From: a virus
Length of the DNA stretch: 29,994 nt
Virus record (IMG/VR): IMGVR_UViG_3300049255_000046
Coordinates: 1-29,994 of that record
Strand: one strand, 5' to 3'
Part shown: one piece after another, positions 1-4,964 of the stretch
How the letters are laid out: every line of letters begins with the position of its first letter
Numbering within the stretch: the stretch's first letter is position 1
Notes under the pieces: generated by a model
Database searches by the model: none
Told to the model about the DNA's origin: nothing
Seen by the model: only the letters and a program-made list of their open reading frames with translations
Made by a program: the position numbers and the translations under genes

Positions 1-127
1 GCCGGGGCCGCCCGTGCCGTAGCGCGACAGCACCCGGTATTCAAACAGCCCCTCCGCAACTCGGCGTCGCTCGACCGTGAACGCCCCGAACCGGGGCTTG
101 CGCAGGTCCCGCAGGCGGGCGGACACC
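1..127. repeat. Left copy of 127-bp terminal direct repeat
   Basis: Positions 1-127 are identical to 29868-29994. The early winged-helix gene reads off position 1 and, after one copy of the repeat is removed, continues in frame to a stop at 29835. This shows that the ends join. The exact length of 127 equals a common maximum k-mer size of de Bruijn assemblers, so I read it as an assembly overlap of a circular (or circularly permuted) genome rather than a biological terminal repeat; that last point is inference. Confidence 0.93.
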
Positions 128-300
128 GATTGCTCCGTGCCGCCGACCGCCGCGCGAATGGCCCCAAGCGTGCGCCAGCGGGAATCGAGCATAAGGGCCT
201 TGACCCGATCGAGTTGCGAGGCAAGCCGCGCCCCATCCGCGACGGTAAGCGCTGCGCCGTCAAAGTGCGGCGCAACCGGAAAGAGCGGCGGCTGCATCAT
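1..300 (-). CDS. Winged-helix DNA-binding protein (N-terminal 100 codons; gene crosses the contig junction)
   Basis: Starts at ATGATG (300-295) and reads leftward off position 1; once the 127-bp overlap is collapsed it continues at 29867 and stops with TAG at 29837-29835, giving 111 aa. The core pattern is a helix (SQLDRVKALMLDSRWRTL), a recognition-like helix (GGTEQSVSARLRDLRK) and a basic beta wing (FGAFTVERRRV...FEYRVL). This is typical of small phage winged-helix proteins. Its start overlaps the stop of the upstream 62-aa membrane protein, so translation is probably coupled. Likely role is DNA binding or early regulation; whether it acts in transcription or replication cannot be read from the sequence. 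Confidence 0.8.
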   Translation of the reverse strand, partial: MMQPPLFPVAPHFDGAALTVADGARLASQLDRVKALMLDSRWRTLGAIRAAVGGTEQSVSARLRDLRKPRFGAFTVERRRVAEGLFEYRVLSRYGTGGPG

Positions 301-485
301 CGCATCACCGCAACGAGCGCAACGCCGGCAACGATCAGGATGACCAGGAGCGCCCCGAGCGCAAGCGGGCCGAAGCCCTCCGGCGCGCGGCGCGGGTCGG
401 GGCGATACCAATCACGCCGAATGACCGGCTCGCCCGCGACCGTATCGACTCGTGGCGTGAGGTCGTGCGTAACCTTGTAGCCCAT
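297..485 (-). CDS. Small single-pass membrane protein (62 aa)
   Basis: A 62-residue protein with a polar, Arg/Pro-rich N-terminal half and one C-terminal hydrophobic segment (about residues 39-61, GPLALGALLVILIVAGVALV). ATG at 485 overlaps the TAA of the SSB-like gene (TAATG), and its TGA overlaps the ATG of the winged-helix gene, so it sits inside a coupled early operon. It has no recognisable family. A short single-TM protein in an early operon could act on the host membrane, but that is only a guess. Confidence 0.7.
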   Translation of the reverse strand: MGYKVTHDLTPRVDTVAGEPVIRRDWYRPDPRRAPEGFGPLALGALLVILIVAGVALVAVMR

Positions 486-1129
486 TAGAACGGGACTTCC
501 TCGTCGTCAAAATCATCATCATCGAACGGCTCGCCACCGGGAATGGGTTTTTTGGCCCCTTGCGGGCCCGCTGAGGCGTTCTGCTTGGCCCGCGCGGTCA
601 TTTCTTCAAACGCCGTGCGAAACGTGCGCCGTGGAGCCTCCGCCGGTGCTTCGGTCGGCCGTCGCACGACCTCGGTAATCTTCGGGTACTTGCCGGGCTG
701 CTTGATAATGACCATGCACGGGATAGGCTCAACGTGCGCTTGCGCCCATCGCGCAAGATCGCCGGGGCCGGCCGTATTGCCGAGTCCCGAAAGTTCCACC
801 AGGCGGTCGTAGAGCTTCGAGGAGCGCACGGCCTGTCCGTTGACCTGCCGGGGCGCAGCGATCTTAAAGGTCATCTGCTCCTGTTCGGTCGTGGTGTTCC
901 CGAGGTCGTAGCGCAACGCGATCATCTTTTCGCGCACGCGCCCTTCGCCCTTGCATTTTTTGCAATCCTCATCGCCCGTTTGCCCTTTGCAGTTGAAACA
1001 GCTATTGGTGGCTTCCCAGGCATCGGTGAAGCCCAGAAAGAAAGCATTATTGTAAACGCCGGACGGAGCGGAGATTTTCGAGTAGGTGCCGGTCTCTTGC
1101 GGCACCGCGTCGTTCCAATTTGTGGGCAT
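485..1129 (-). CDS. Putative ssDNA-binding protein with zinc site and acidic SSB-type tail
   Basis: 214 aa. The start is ATG at 1129, preceded by an AAAAGGGA ribosome binding site; the open frame runs further upstream but would overlap the nuclease gene. Seen: a CxxC-x8-CxxC zinc knuckle (C44, C47, C56, C59) like the DnaJ zinc module, a middle part mixing beta-prone and helical stretches, a Pro/Ala-rich linker, and a strongly acidic tail ending DDDDFDDEEVPF. A terminal acidic stretch ending in Pro-Phe is the partner-binding tail of bacterial SSB proteins. Together with the adjacent Cas4-like nuclease this suggests a recombination/replication pair acting on single-stranded DNA. The OB fold itself is inferred, not demonstrated. 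Confidence 0.7.
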   Translation of the reverse strand: MPTNWNDAVPQETGTYSKISAPSGVYNNAFFLGFTDAWEATNSCFNCKGQTGDEDCKKCKGEGRVREKMIALRYDLGNTTTEQEQMTFKIAAPRQVNGQAVRSSKLYDRLVELSGLGNTAGPGDLARWAQAHVEPIPCMVIIKQPGKYPKITEVVRRPTEAPAEAPRRTFRTAFEEMTARAKQNASAGPQGAKKPIPGGEPFDDDDFDDEEVPF

Positions 1130-1143
1130 CGTTGGTCCCTTTT

Positions 1144-1902
1144 CTACCTCGTCTGGAGGTGGTGTTCCGCGACATAGGCGGGGTTGCTGCGACAGGTGAT
1201 GACCGGGCAACTGCGGCAGAGGTAACTGACCCCCTTCGCGTTGCGGGTCCATTGCGGCGGGTTCGGGTCGGGCTCGACGGTCGGGTCGAGCACGGCCCGC
1301 ATGGCCTGCAAGCGCTCCTCGACCGCCGGCCATTCCTCGTCGGTGGTGAAGTGGTAATCCCGATCGGCACCCGTGCCGCGATCGGAAACGTGGATCGTGA
1401 AGCTCGGAGCGCGCAACGCCTTCGCGTAGAAGCACGCCTGCAGCACGTACTGCGTGCTCTTCTTGCGCAGGGTGTCCCGGTCGGGATGCTGCGGCGCGCC
1501 GTAGCCGTCACGAAAGAGCATGGTCGTCTTGATCTCAATCAGGTGGCGTTCGTCGGCACCATTCTTGAGGTAGGTGTAGAGGTCGGGATGACCGACCACG
1601 CCGAGGTAATCGATCGTGGTCCCATGGAGGCATTCGTAGCCGGCCTCTTCGAGCGCCGCGAACACGGTCTGCTCGTAGCGCAAGCCGTACTCCATTTTTT
1701 TCCGCGTGAGGTCATCGAATTCCGACTCCAGGCCGTTGTGGATGCGGTTCCAGACCGCGCGCTCGCACCCGTTTGCGATGTCGGCAACGTGGAGCTTCGT
1801 CGGCCCGTTGCCGCCGGCGGCGCGATCCTTGCGCCCTTGGAGGTGCTTGGCCCGCAAATAGGAGCTAACGAGACCGCTGATATCTATCGGCACAGCGGAC
1901 AC
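1144..1902 (-). CDS. Cas4/RecB-like PD-(D/E)XK nuclease with Fe-S cluster cysteines
   Basis: 252 aa. The nuclease core is visible: E77 in RYEQTVFAALEE, D107 in GHPD, E123-I-K125 (the E-x-K motif), and a Q-x-x-x-Y helix (QACFYAKAL, near 155-163). Four cysteines are placed as in Cas4 and AddB: one upstream (C46) and a C-terminal trio CRSCPVITC (C229, C232, C237), expected to hold a [4Fe-4S] cluster. Family members are DNA exonucleases, many acting on ends during recombination. There is no CRISPR array or other Cas gene here, so I read it as phage recombination/replication. It lies just upstream of the SSB-like gene and overlaps the preceding small gene by 19 nt. Confidence 0.88.
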   Translation of the reverse strand: MSAVPIDISGLVSSYLRAKHLQGRKDRAAGGNGPTKLHVADIANGCERAVWNRIHNGLESEFDDLTRKKMEYGLRYEQTVFAALEEAGYECLHGTTIDYLGVVGHPDLYTYLKNGADERHLIEIKTTMLFRDGYGAPQHPDRDTLRKKSTQYVLQACFYAKALRAPSFTIHVSDRGTGADRDYHFTTDEEWPAVEERLQAMRAVLDPTVEPDPNPPQWTRNAKGVSYLCRSCPVITCRSNPAYVAEHHLQTR

Positions 1903-2066
1903 GGGATGTCGGCGGCAAGGGCGAAGTCGTGGAGTGCTTGATGCGCTTTACGCAATTCGTCGAGATAGCCGCGCAGCTCGGTTGCGGCATTGGCGGCAAT
2001 CGTACGAAGTTCGGTTGCGGCATCAGCGGCAATCTCGCCGGTTTCGGTCGTGAGGTCCCGATTCAT
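1884..2066 (-). CDS. Small helical protein with an internal repeat (60 aa)
   Basis: ATG at 2066 is preceded by a strong AGGGGG site. The sequence is largely amphipathic helix with two similar segments (IAADAATELRT / IAANAATELRG), followed by a second helix and a C-terminal CPLC pair. It overlaps the start of the Cas4-like gene by 19 nt, so the two are probably co-translated. No family recognised; the CxxC end could be half of a metal site. Possibly a dimerising adaptor for the nuclease, but this rests only on position. Confidence 0.65.
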   Translation of the reverse strand: MNRDLTTETGEIAADAATELRTIAANAATELRGYLDELRKAHQALHDFALAADIPCPLCR

Positions 2067-2090
2067 AGTATCCCCCTAGTAGGTGCGTTC

Positions 2091-2258
2091 TTAGACGTTG
2101 GTGCGCGCCTTACGCGGCCGTAACGCTCGTTCGCACAGGTCAAGCATGGCCTGTGAAATCGAGCCGCCACAACGACGGTCAGCGTATTCCTGGATGCGCG
2201 CCATTAACTCCCGCCGGTCTACGGGCACATAAATAGTGCGTGAATGGAACTCAGCCAT
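2091..2258 (-). CDS. Ribbon-helix-helix (Arc/CopG-like) DNA-binding protein, 55 aa
   Basis: Reading from ATG 2258-2256 gives 55 residues with the ribbon-helix-helix layout: a beta strand (SRTIYVPV, about 6-13), helix A (RRELMARIQEYADRRCG) and helix B (SISQAMLDLCERAL), then a basic tail. Proteins of this fold dimerise and insert the paired strands into the DNA major groove, usually repressing their own promoter. The TATAGTATAGTA word directly upstream (2266-2277) is a likely binding site, and the same 12 bp recurs at the other early promoter (4935-4946). The start lies only a few bases from the predicted transcription start, so the mRNA may be nearly leaderless. Confidence 0.72.
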   Translation of the reverse strand: MAEFHSRTIYVPVDRRELMARIQEYADRRCGGSISQAMLDLCERALRPRKARTNV

Positions 2259-2259
2259 A

Positions 2260-2293
2260 CCTACATACTATACTATACGGGCTACGATAACAA
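2260..2293 (-). promoter_or_regulatory. Early promoter/operator upstream of the ribbon-helix-helix gene
   Basis: On the minus strand: a weak -35 (TTGTTA, 2293-2288), 15 bp, then overlapping -10-like words TATAGT (2277-2272 and 2272-2267). The direct TATAG repeat forms TATAGTATAGTA at 2277-2266. The -35 and spacing are poor, so a regulator may be needed. The predicted start would fall 2-7 nt before the ATG at 2258. Confidence 0.5.
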
Positions 2294-2506
2294 GACCTTA
2301 TGTGTAAGTAGGCTACGAAGTATTAGTCGGAAGAGGATAGGAAAGAGGTGGGCCGTTGTCGAAACGTGCGTCCGTAGGGGGAGTGCGTTAGCACGACCAG
2401 GCTCCGGCTCCTTGACGTAGGGGCTCCTGCGTCAAGTTGGAAAAAAAATCCTCGCTGCTTTAAAAGCAACCAGGCGTCAAGTATGCCGTATGCCTGTATA
2501 ATTGGG

Positions 2507-2654
2507 GTTGGCTTCTGGGCTCTCTAGCACATCGGGTCTTTGAAAAAAAGAAAACCGCCTGCCGTGCAGGACACGGGCGAGAAAGGGAGAAGCGGGACAA
2601 TGTGGTTCCCATGACCATGGGATTCGGTACATCGTACCGGGTCCCTTTTTTTTT
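2507..2654 (+). ncRNA. Candidate structured small RNA with own -10 box and terminator
   Basis: A perfect -10 hexamer TATAAT lies at 2497-2502 on the + strand (the -35 is weak), predicting a start near 2507-2509. The transcript would run about 148 nt to a run of nine T at 2646-2654. Stems visible inside are CCGTG-cagga-CACGG (flanked by CGC/GCG) near 2561-2583 and the three-way terminator fold at 2594-2645. There is no open frame with a ribosome site, and flanking genes lie on the other strand, so an untranslated regulatory or packaging-type RNA is the simplest reading. I recognise no known RNA family. Confidence 0.45.
2594..2654 (+). terminator. Branched intrinsic terminator (+ strand)
   Basis: GGGAC (2594-2598) pairs with GTCCC (2641-2645) and encloses two perfect hairpins: TCCCATG-ac-CATGGGA (2607-2622) and CGGTAC-atc-GTACCG (2625-2639). 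Nine T follow directly (2646-2654). The U-run is only on the + strand, so it ends a rightward transcript. Confidence 0.7.
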
Positions 2655-2707
2655 AAGATTCGCTAGGTCTCTTAGCTATGCATGGTCAAGAAGGTTTGTG
2701 TCGCAGA

Positions 2708-2715
2708 AGTGCTTG
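2708..2715. repeat. Left 8-bp target-site duplication AGTGCTTG
   Basis: AGTGCTTG abuts the left inverted repeat of the IS1595-like remnant and is exactly repeated at 3216-3223. Eight-bp duplications are characteristic of IS1595-family insertion. Confidence 0.85.
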
Positions 2716-2824
2716 CGACTTTATATACTTGGCGGAAGTTACCGCTGGAGGCCAAAATGAGGAATGGTGACAGGGCGGCAACGCGGTAGATCGTTTTGTC
2801 GCTGCTAGCATCTACCTCGGCGAC

Positions 2825-2993
2825 ATGGGAGAGAAGGAGTTGATTTCAATGGAAACGCTAGATGATGTTCCGGAATCGCGTTTTCTATGAAGTGCGGTCC
2901 GTCAAGCAAATCATTTCCGAACAGGGAATTAAGCCGTTGGGAGATTTCTCCCATCTGGCGTTGGACGAATACGGTAAGCGCCGAGGAATTTAA
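2825..2993 (+). pseudogene. Frameshifted small ORF inside the IS remnant
   Basis: From ATG 2825 (or ATG 2849, which follows GAGAAGGAG) the frame reads to ...DDVPESRFL and stops at 2890. The +1 frame continues from the same place as FYEVRSVKQIISEQGIKPLG... to TAA at 2991-2993. Removing one T from the TTTT run at 2881-2884 would join the two into a single protein of roughly 48-56 aa, so this looks like a gene broken by a one-base insertion. Family unknown. It ends where transposase similarity on the other strand breaks off, so it may be a passenger gene or a captured fragment. Confidence 0.4.
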
Positions 2994-2998
2994 TAGTT

Positions 2999-3166
2999 TC
3001 ATTCGCGAGTCCCGACGATGTACGCAACCTCAGCGTTACCGCAGCCCATTCGCGGGCAGGCAACACCATTCGGGAAGCGCAGTTCAGTGACGAACTTGTG
3101 CGCCACGTCCGGGTCGGAGAAGTATCTCACTGCCTCTAGGAGAGTGGCCGGAACCTTGGTTTCCAT
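2999..3166 (-). pseudogene. Truncated IS1595-family transposase (N-terminal zinc-ribbon region, 55 aa)
   Basis: From ATG 3166 the minus strand reads METKVPATLLEAVRYFSDPD... followed by a stretch ending FPNGVACPRMGCGN and AYIVGTRE, then TGA. This matches the usual start of IS1595/ISXO2-like transposases: a helical region, the 'P-G-x-x-CPxxGC' zinc ribbon and the 'I..R..W.C' strand that should follow. The frame stops exactly where the Trp of that strand is expected. The second CxxC and the whole DDE-type catalytic domain are missing, so it cannot be active. A GGTGGAAG site precedes the ATG. Confidence 0.85.
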
Positions 3167-3181
3167 GCTTCCACCATATAC

Positions 3182-4147
3182 CTAATTAGCACTTCCGTCA
3201 AAGTATATAATGTCGAGTGCTTGAGAATTCATACTGCACCAAACAGACCGAGACGGTCCTGGATGAGTGTGTGATATTCGGGATTGATCTCGTAAACCGA
3301 TCGCGACCTCGGCGGTCGTCCCGGTACCCATGAACGGGTCGAGAATGATTCCATCCTTTGGTGATCCGGCAAGGATACAGCGGCGGGCTAACTCCCTGGG
3401 CATGATGGCAGAGTGCTCGCCTGTGTAGGGTTCGGTTGGGATGGACCATACGCTACGAGCGTTCGCGCCGATAAAACCCTCGTCGCCTGCGGCCTTGCGC
3501 GGCTGCCACGTGATGGCTTTCATCGCGCCGTTGGTCTTCCCGCGGGCGTGCGCTCGCGTCGAGCCCTTTTGCGCATCGACGTTCTGCGAGAGGCGAGCTA
3601 TTGACGATTCGGCCAGCGGTTCGCGGATTGCGTCCTGATCGTAGAAGTACCGTGGGTTCTTGGTCAAAAGAAAAACGTATTCGTGCGCAAGTGTTGTGCG
3701 GTCCGTTACGCTCGACGGCATCCGGTTTGGCTTGTGCCATACGATCGTATCGCGCAACCACCAGCCATCGGCTCGCAGCGCCATCGCGACGGCATGCGGA
3801 ACAAGCATCTGATCTTTTTCCTTGAACCCGCCGGCGCGTCTATTCACGCGGCGGTTGGTAGCCCGTGAAGGGGCGTAGCAATCGCCCAGGTTGAGCCAGA
3901 GCGTGCCGTCAGGACGCAGAACCCGCCGAACCTCGCGGAACACGCCCACAAGCCTCGCAACGTAGGCTTCCAGCGACGGCTCGCGCCCGATCTGCCCGTC
4001 AACGCCGTAGTCCCGTAAACCAAAGTACGGAGGCGAGGTGACGCAGGCGTGGATTGAATCGCCGGGAATCTCCGGCATCCGCTCGGCGCTGCCGAGATGC
4101 ACGCGGTTCCAAAGGTCGCCGTCCGCGCTTGCGCTCTTATCGCTCAT
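3182..4147 (-). CDS. DNA adenine/N4-cytosine methyltransferase with frameshifted C terminus
   Basis: 321 aa. Motif IV TSPPY (residues 37-41) comes before motif I DPFMGTGTT (about 270-278), the order of beta-class N6-adenine/N4-cytosine methyltransferases. ATG at 4147 overlaps the TGA of a tiny upstream frame. After AEVAIGL the frame leaves the family: the expected end EINPEYHTLIQDRLG... is present in another frame at 3291-3229, closed by TGA. In frame, the protein instead runs through unrelated residues and ends inside the IS inverted repeat (DIIYFDGSAN). The segment that should contain W-I-G and the acidic SAM-ribose residue appears collapsed between ATCGGT-type words. Activity is therefore doubtful unless this is an assembly error. 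Confidence 0.82.
   Translation of the reverse strand: MSDKSASADGDLWNRVHLGSAERMPEIPGDSIHACVTSPPYFGLRDYGVDGQIGREPSLEAYVARLVGVFREVRRVLRPDGTLWLNLGDCYAPSRATNRRVNRRAGGFKEKDQMLVPHAVAMALRADGWWLRDTIVWHKPNRMPSSVTDRTTLAHEYVFLLTKNPRYFYDQDAIREPLAESSIARLSQNVDAQKGSTRAHARGKTNGAMKAITWQPRKAAGDEGFIGANARSVWSIPTEPYTGEHSAIMPRELARRCILAGSPKDGIILDPFMGTGTTAEVAIGLRDQSRISHTHPGPSRSVWCSMNSQALDIIYFDGSAN
3216..3223. repeat. Right 8-bp target-site duplication AGTGCTTG
   Basis: Exact copy of 2708-2715, directly abutting the right inverted repeat of the IS remnant and 5 bp beyond the original methyltransferase stop (3231-3229). Confidence 0.85.
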
Positions 4148-4218
4148 CGCATACCCTGTCGCATCCGATACAGCTCGCGGTTCAATGCGTCAATGCGCGC
4201 CTGATTCGCATAATGCAC
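4144..4218 (-). CDS. Tiny helical frame before the methyltransferase (24 aa, doubtful)
   Basis: GTG at 4218 opens a frame reading ...NQARIDALNRELYRMRQGMR, whose TGA overlaps the methyltransferase ATG. It has no clear ribosome site. The preceding 35-aa gene ends in another frame only 5 bases before this start, and both pieces look like one continuous Arg/Glu-rich helix, so this may be the second half of that gene, reached by frameshifting or separated by a mutation. Confidence 0.35.
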   Translation of the reverse strand: MHYANQARIDALNRELYRMRQGMR

Positions 4219-4222
4219 GGCG

Positions 4223-4330
4223 TCAAGGAAACCGCGGGCCTTTGACTTGCGCGCGCGCCTGCAATTTTTCGATCTCGCGCCGAATCTCGTTCACGTTTAA
4301 GCGCTTTGCGCTTTGTTCCATCGTACTCAT
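4223..4330 (-). CDS. Small charged helical protein (35 aa)
   Basis: ATG at 4330 follows a good AAAAGG site. The product is MSTMEQSAKRLNVNEIRR... with an amphipathic helix (NEIRREIEKLQARAQVK) and ends GPRFP at TGA (4225-4223). The stop context CCT TGA C resembles +1-shift sites; a +1 shift would fuse it to the next 24-aa frame as a helix of about 62 aa ending at the methyltransferase start. No family recognised. Confidence 0.5.
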   Translation of the reverse strand: MSTMEQSAKRLNVNEIRREIEKLQARAQVKGPRFP

Positions 4331-4335
4331 GCCTT

Positions 4336-4482
4336 TTAGGCAAGCAGGTGCCGGGTCACGCGCGAGAGGGTGATCCGCGCCTCGGGGGCTACCCGGCGAA
4401 TGACCTCGACCCGCCGCAAGGCTTCGAGGATCGTGCGCGGATAGGTGCGGTGTCCATTGACGGTCAGGCGATAGATAATCAT
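4336..4482 (-). CDS. Small basic protein (48 aa), unknown
   Basis: ATG at 4482 overlaps the TGA of the preceding zinc-finger gene (ATGA). The product begins MIIYRLTVNGHRTYPRTILE and continues with a helix (ALRRVEVIRRVAP) and a strand-like end (ARITLSRVTRHLL). The beta-helix-beta look, with ten Arg, would suit a small nucleic-acid or RNA-polymerase binder. I do not recognise a family; reality is supported by tight coupling on the upstream side and a 5-bp gap downstream. Confidence 0.55.
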   Translation of the reverse strand: MIIYRLTVNGHRTYPRTILEALRRVEVIRRVAPEARITLSRVTRHLLA

Positions 4483-4652
4483 GACGTGTTCTCCTTCGCT
4501 GCCGCACGCAGGCGGAGCTGACGCGCACGCGAGGAATTCGCGCACGTTTGACAGGTTGTACGGTTCTCGCGCGACGGCCGCGCTCCGCAGGTGATACAGT
4601 AGCCCATTGCCGCACGCTTGCGACGCCAGGCAGCTTGACGCTGCGCGCTCAT
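4479..4652 (-). CDS. Small four-cysteine zinc-finger protein (57 aa)
   Basis: ATG at 4652 overlaps the previous gene's TGA (ATGA); its own TGA overlaps the next ATG. Product: a basic N-terminal helix (SAQRQAAWRRKRAA), then GYCITCGARPSRENRTTCQTC, a CxxC-x11-CxxC zinc site (about residues 19-37), then a basic helix (ARQLRLRAAAK). This 'GxCxxCG...TxCxxCxxxxRxR' layout recurs in tiny phage proteins and suggests nucleic-acid binding. The longer open frame upstream would overlap the neighbouring gene almost entirely and is rejected. Confidence 0.65.
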   Translation of the reverse strand: MSAQRQAAWRRKRAAMGYCITCGARPSRENRTTCQTCANSSRARQLRLRAAAKENTS

Positions 4653-4894
4653 ATGCGCCCCGATCCGAAGCAATACGGACAAGGACGCCGGGCACGGTCG
4701 GCCGTCAAGGCTGCGAGGTCGGCCGCGTGACGCGCGCGCTTCTCGTCCGTCTTTGCGCGACGGTAGCGCGAGCGGAGGGCGTGGTAGGCGCGACGATAGA
4801 TGACACCACAGCGCGTGCAGCGCCTCTGGATACCGTTCGGCCGAAAGACGGTGCTGCAATCAATGCAGGCCGCCTTTGGTTCGATGACGCTCAC
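4649..4894 (-). CDS. Zinc-finger protein, first gene of the early operon (81 aa)
   Basis: Three cysteine clusters are visible: CIDC (near the N terminus), CTRC (CxxC-x12-CxxC together with the first) and a terminal CPYCFGSG. Between them lies a long Arg/Ala-rich helix. The best start is GTG 4894-4892, 12 nt after a GAAAGG site; TTG 4906 or GTG 4903 are possible but too close to that site. It is the first gene downstream of the promoter at 4929-4964 and is coupled by ATGA to the next zinc-finger gene. Likely an early nucleic-acid-binding or host-takeover protein; function unknown. Confidence 0.6.
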   Translation of the reverse strand: MSVIEPKAACIDCSTVFRPNGIQRRCTRCGVIYRRAYHALRSRYRRAKTDEKRARHAADLAALTADRARRPCPYCFGSGRI

Positions 4895-4928
4895 AACAAA
4901 CACCAACCTTTCGCAAAGTAATAGTATC

Positions 4929-4964
4929 TATCACTACTATACTATAGTGGCGTAACAGCGTCAA
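4929..4964 (-). promoter_or_regulatory. Strong sigma70-type early promoter facing left
   Basis: Minus strand: -35 TTGACG (4964-4959), exactly 17 bp, -10 TATAGT (4941-4936), predicted start near 4929. The region between overlaps TATAGTATAGTA (4946-4935), shared with the promoter at 2266-2277, and forms an inverted repeat with ATAGTAT at 4921-4927. It drives the zinc-finger/methyltransferase operon. Confidence 0.72.

Larger units (their letters stand above)
2278..2707. other. Non-coding stretch rich in hairpins
   Basis: I find no convincing protein gene here on either strand. It contains several short perfect hairpins: GTGC/GCAC near 2387-2396; a 7+3-bp stem CTTGACG...CGTCAAG at 2411-2436 followed by an A-run; TTGC-type palindromes around 2457-2470; and then the candidate small RNA described separately. 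Runs of A and T make it less GC-rich than the flanking genes. The density of stems suggests one or more structured transcripts on the + strand, opposite to the surrounding early genes. Confidence 0.5.
2716..3215 (-). mobile_element. IS1595-family remnant (500 bp, internally deleted) with intact inverted repeats
   Basis: The left end (2716-2739, + strand) and right end (3215-3191, - strand) read inward as imperfect inverted repeats: both begin CGAC(T/A)TTATATACTT and end CGGAAGT, about 22 of 25 positions matching. A perfect 8-bp duplication (AGTGCTTG) flanks the element. Inside, the minus strand encodes only the N-terminal part of an IS1595-type transposase; the catalytic domain is absent. The element is less GC-rich than the phage around it. 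It could be moved only by a transposase supplied in trans, like a MITE. It sits just beyond the original stop of the methyltransferase gene. Confidence 0.85.

Noticed and set aside
485-1435. Long N-terminal extension of the SSB-like protein (316 codons)
   Set aside because: The extra 102 residues overlap the nuclease gene and lack family-like sequence; a good ribosome site precedes ATG 1129.
1120-1941. 273-codon + strand frame across the Cas4-like gene
   Set aside because: Shadow of the nuclease gene, whose catalytic and cysteine motifs are on the minus strand.
2603-2645. tRNA-like T-arm (GGTTC...) near 2603
   Set aside because: No acceptor, D or anticodon arm can be drawn; the bases are explained by terminator stems.
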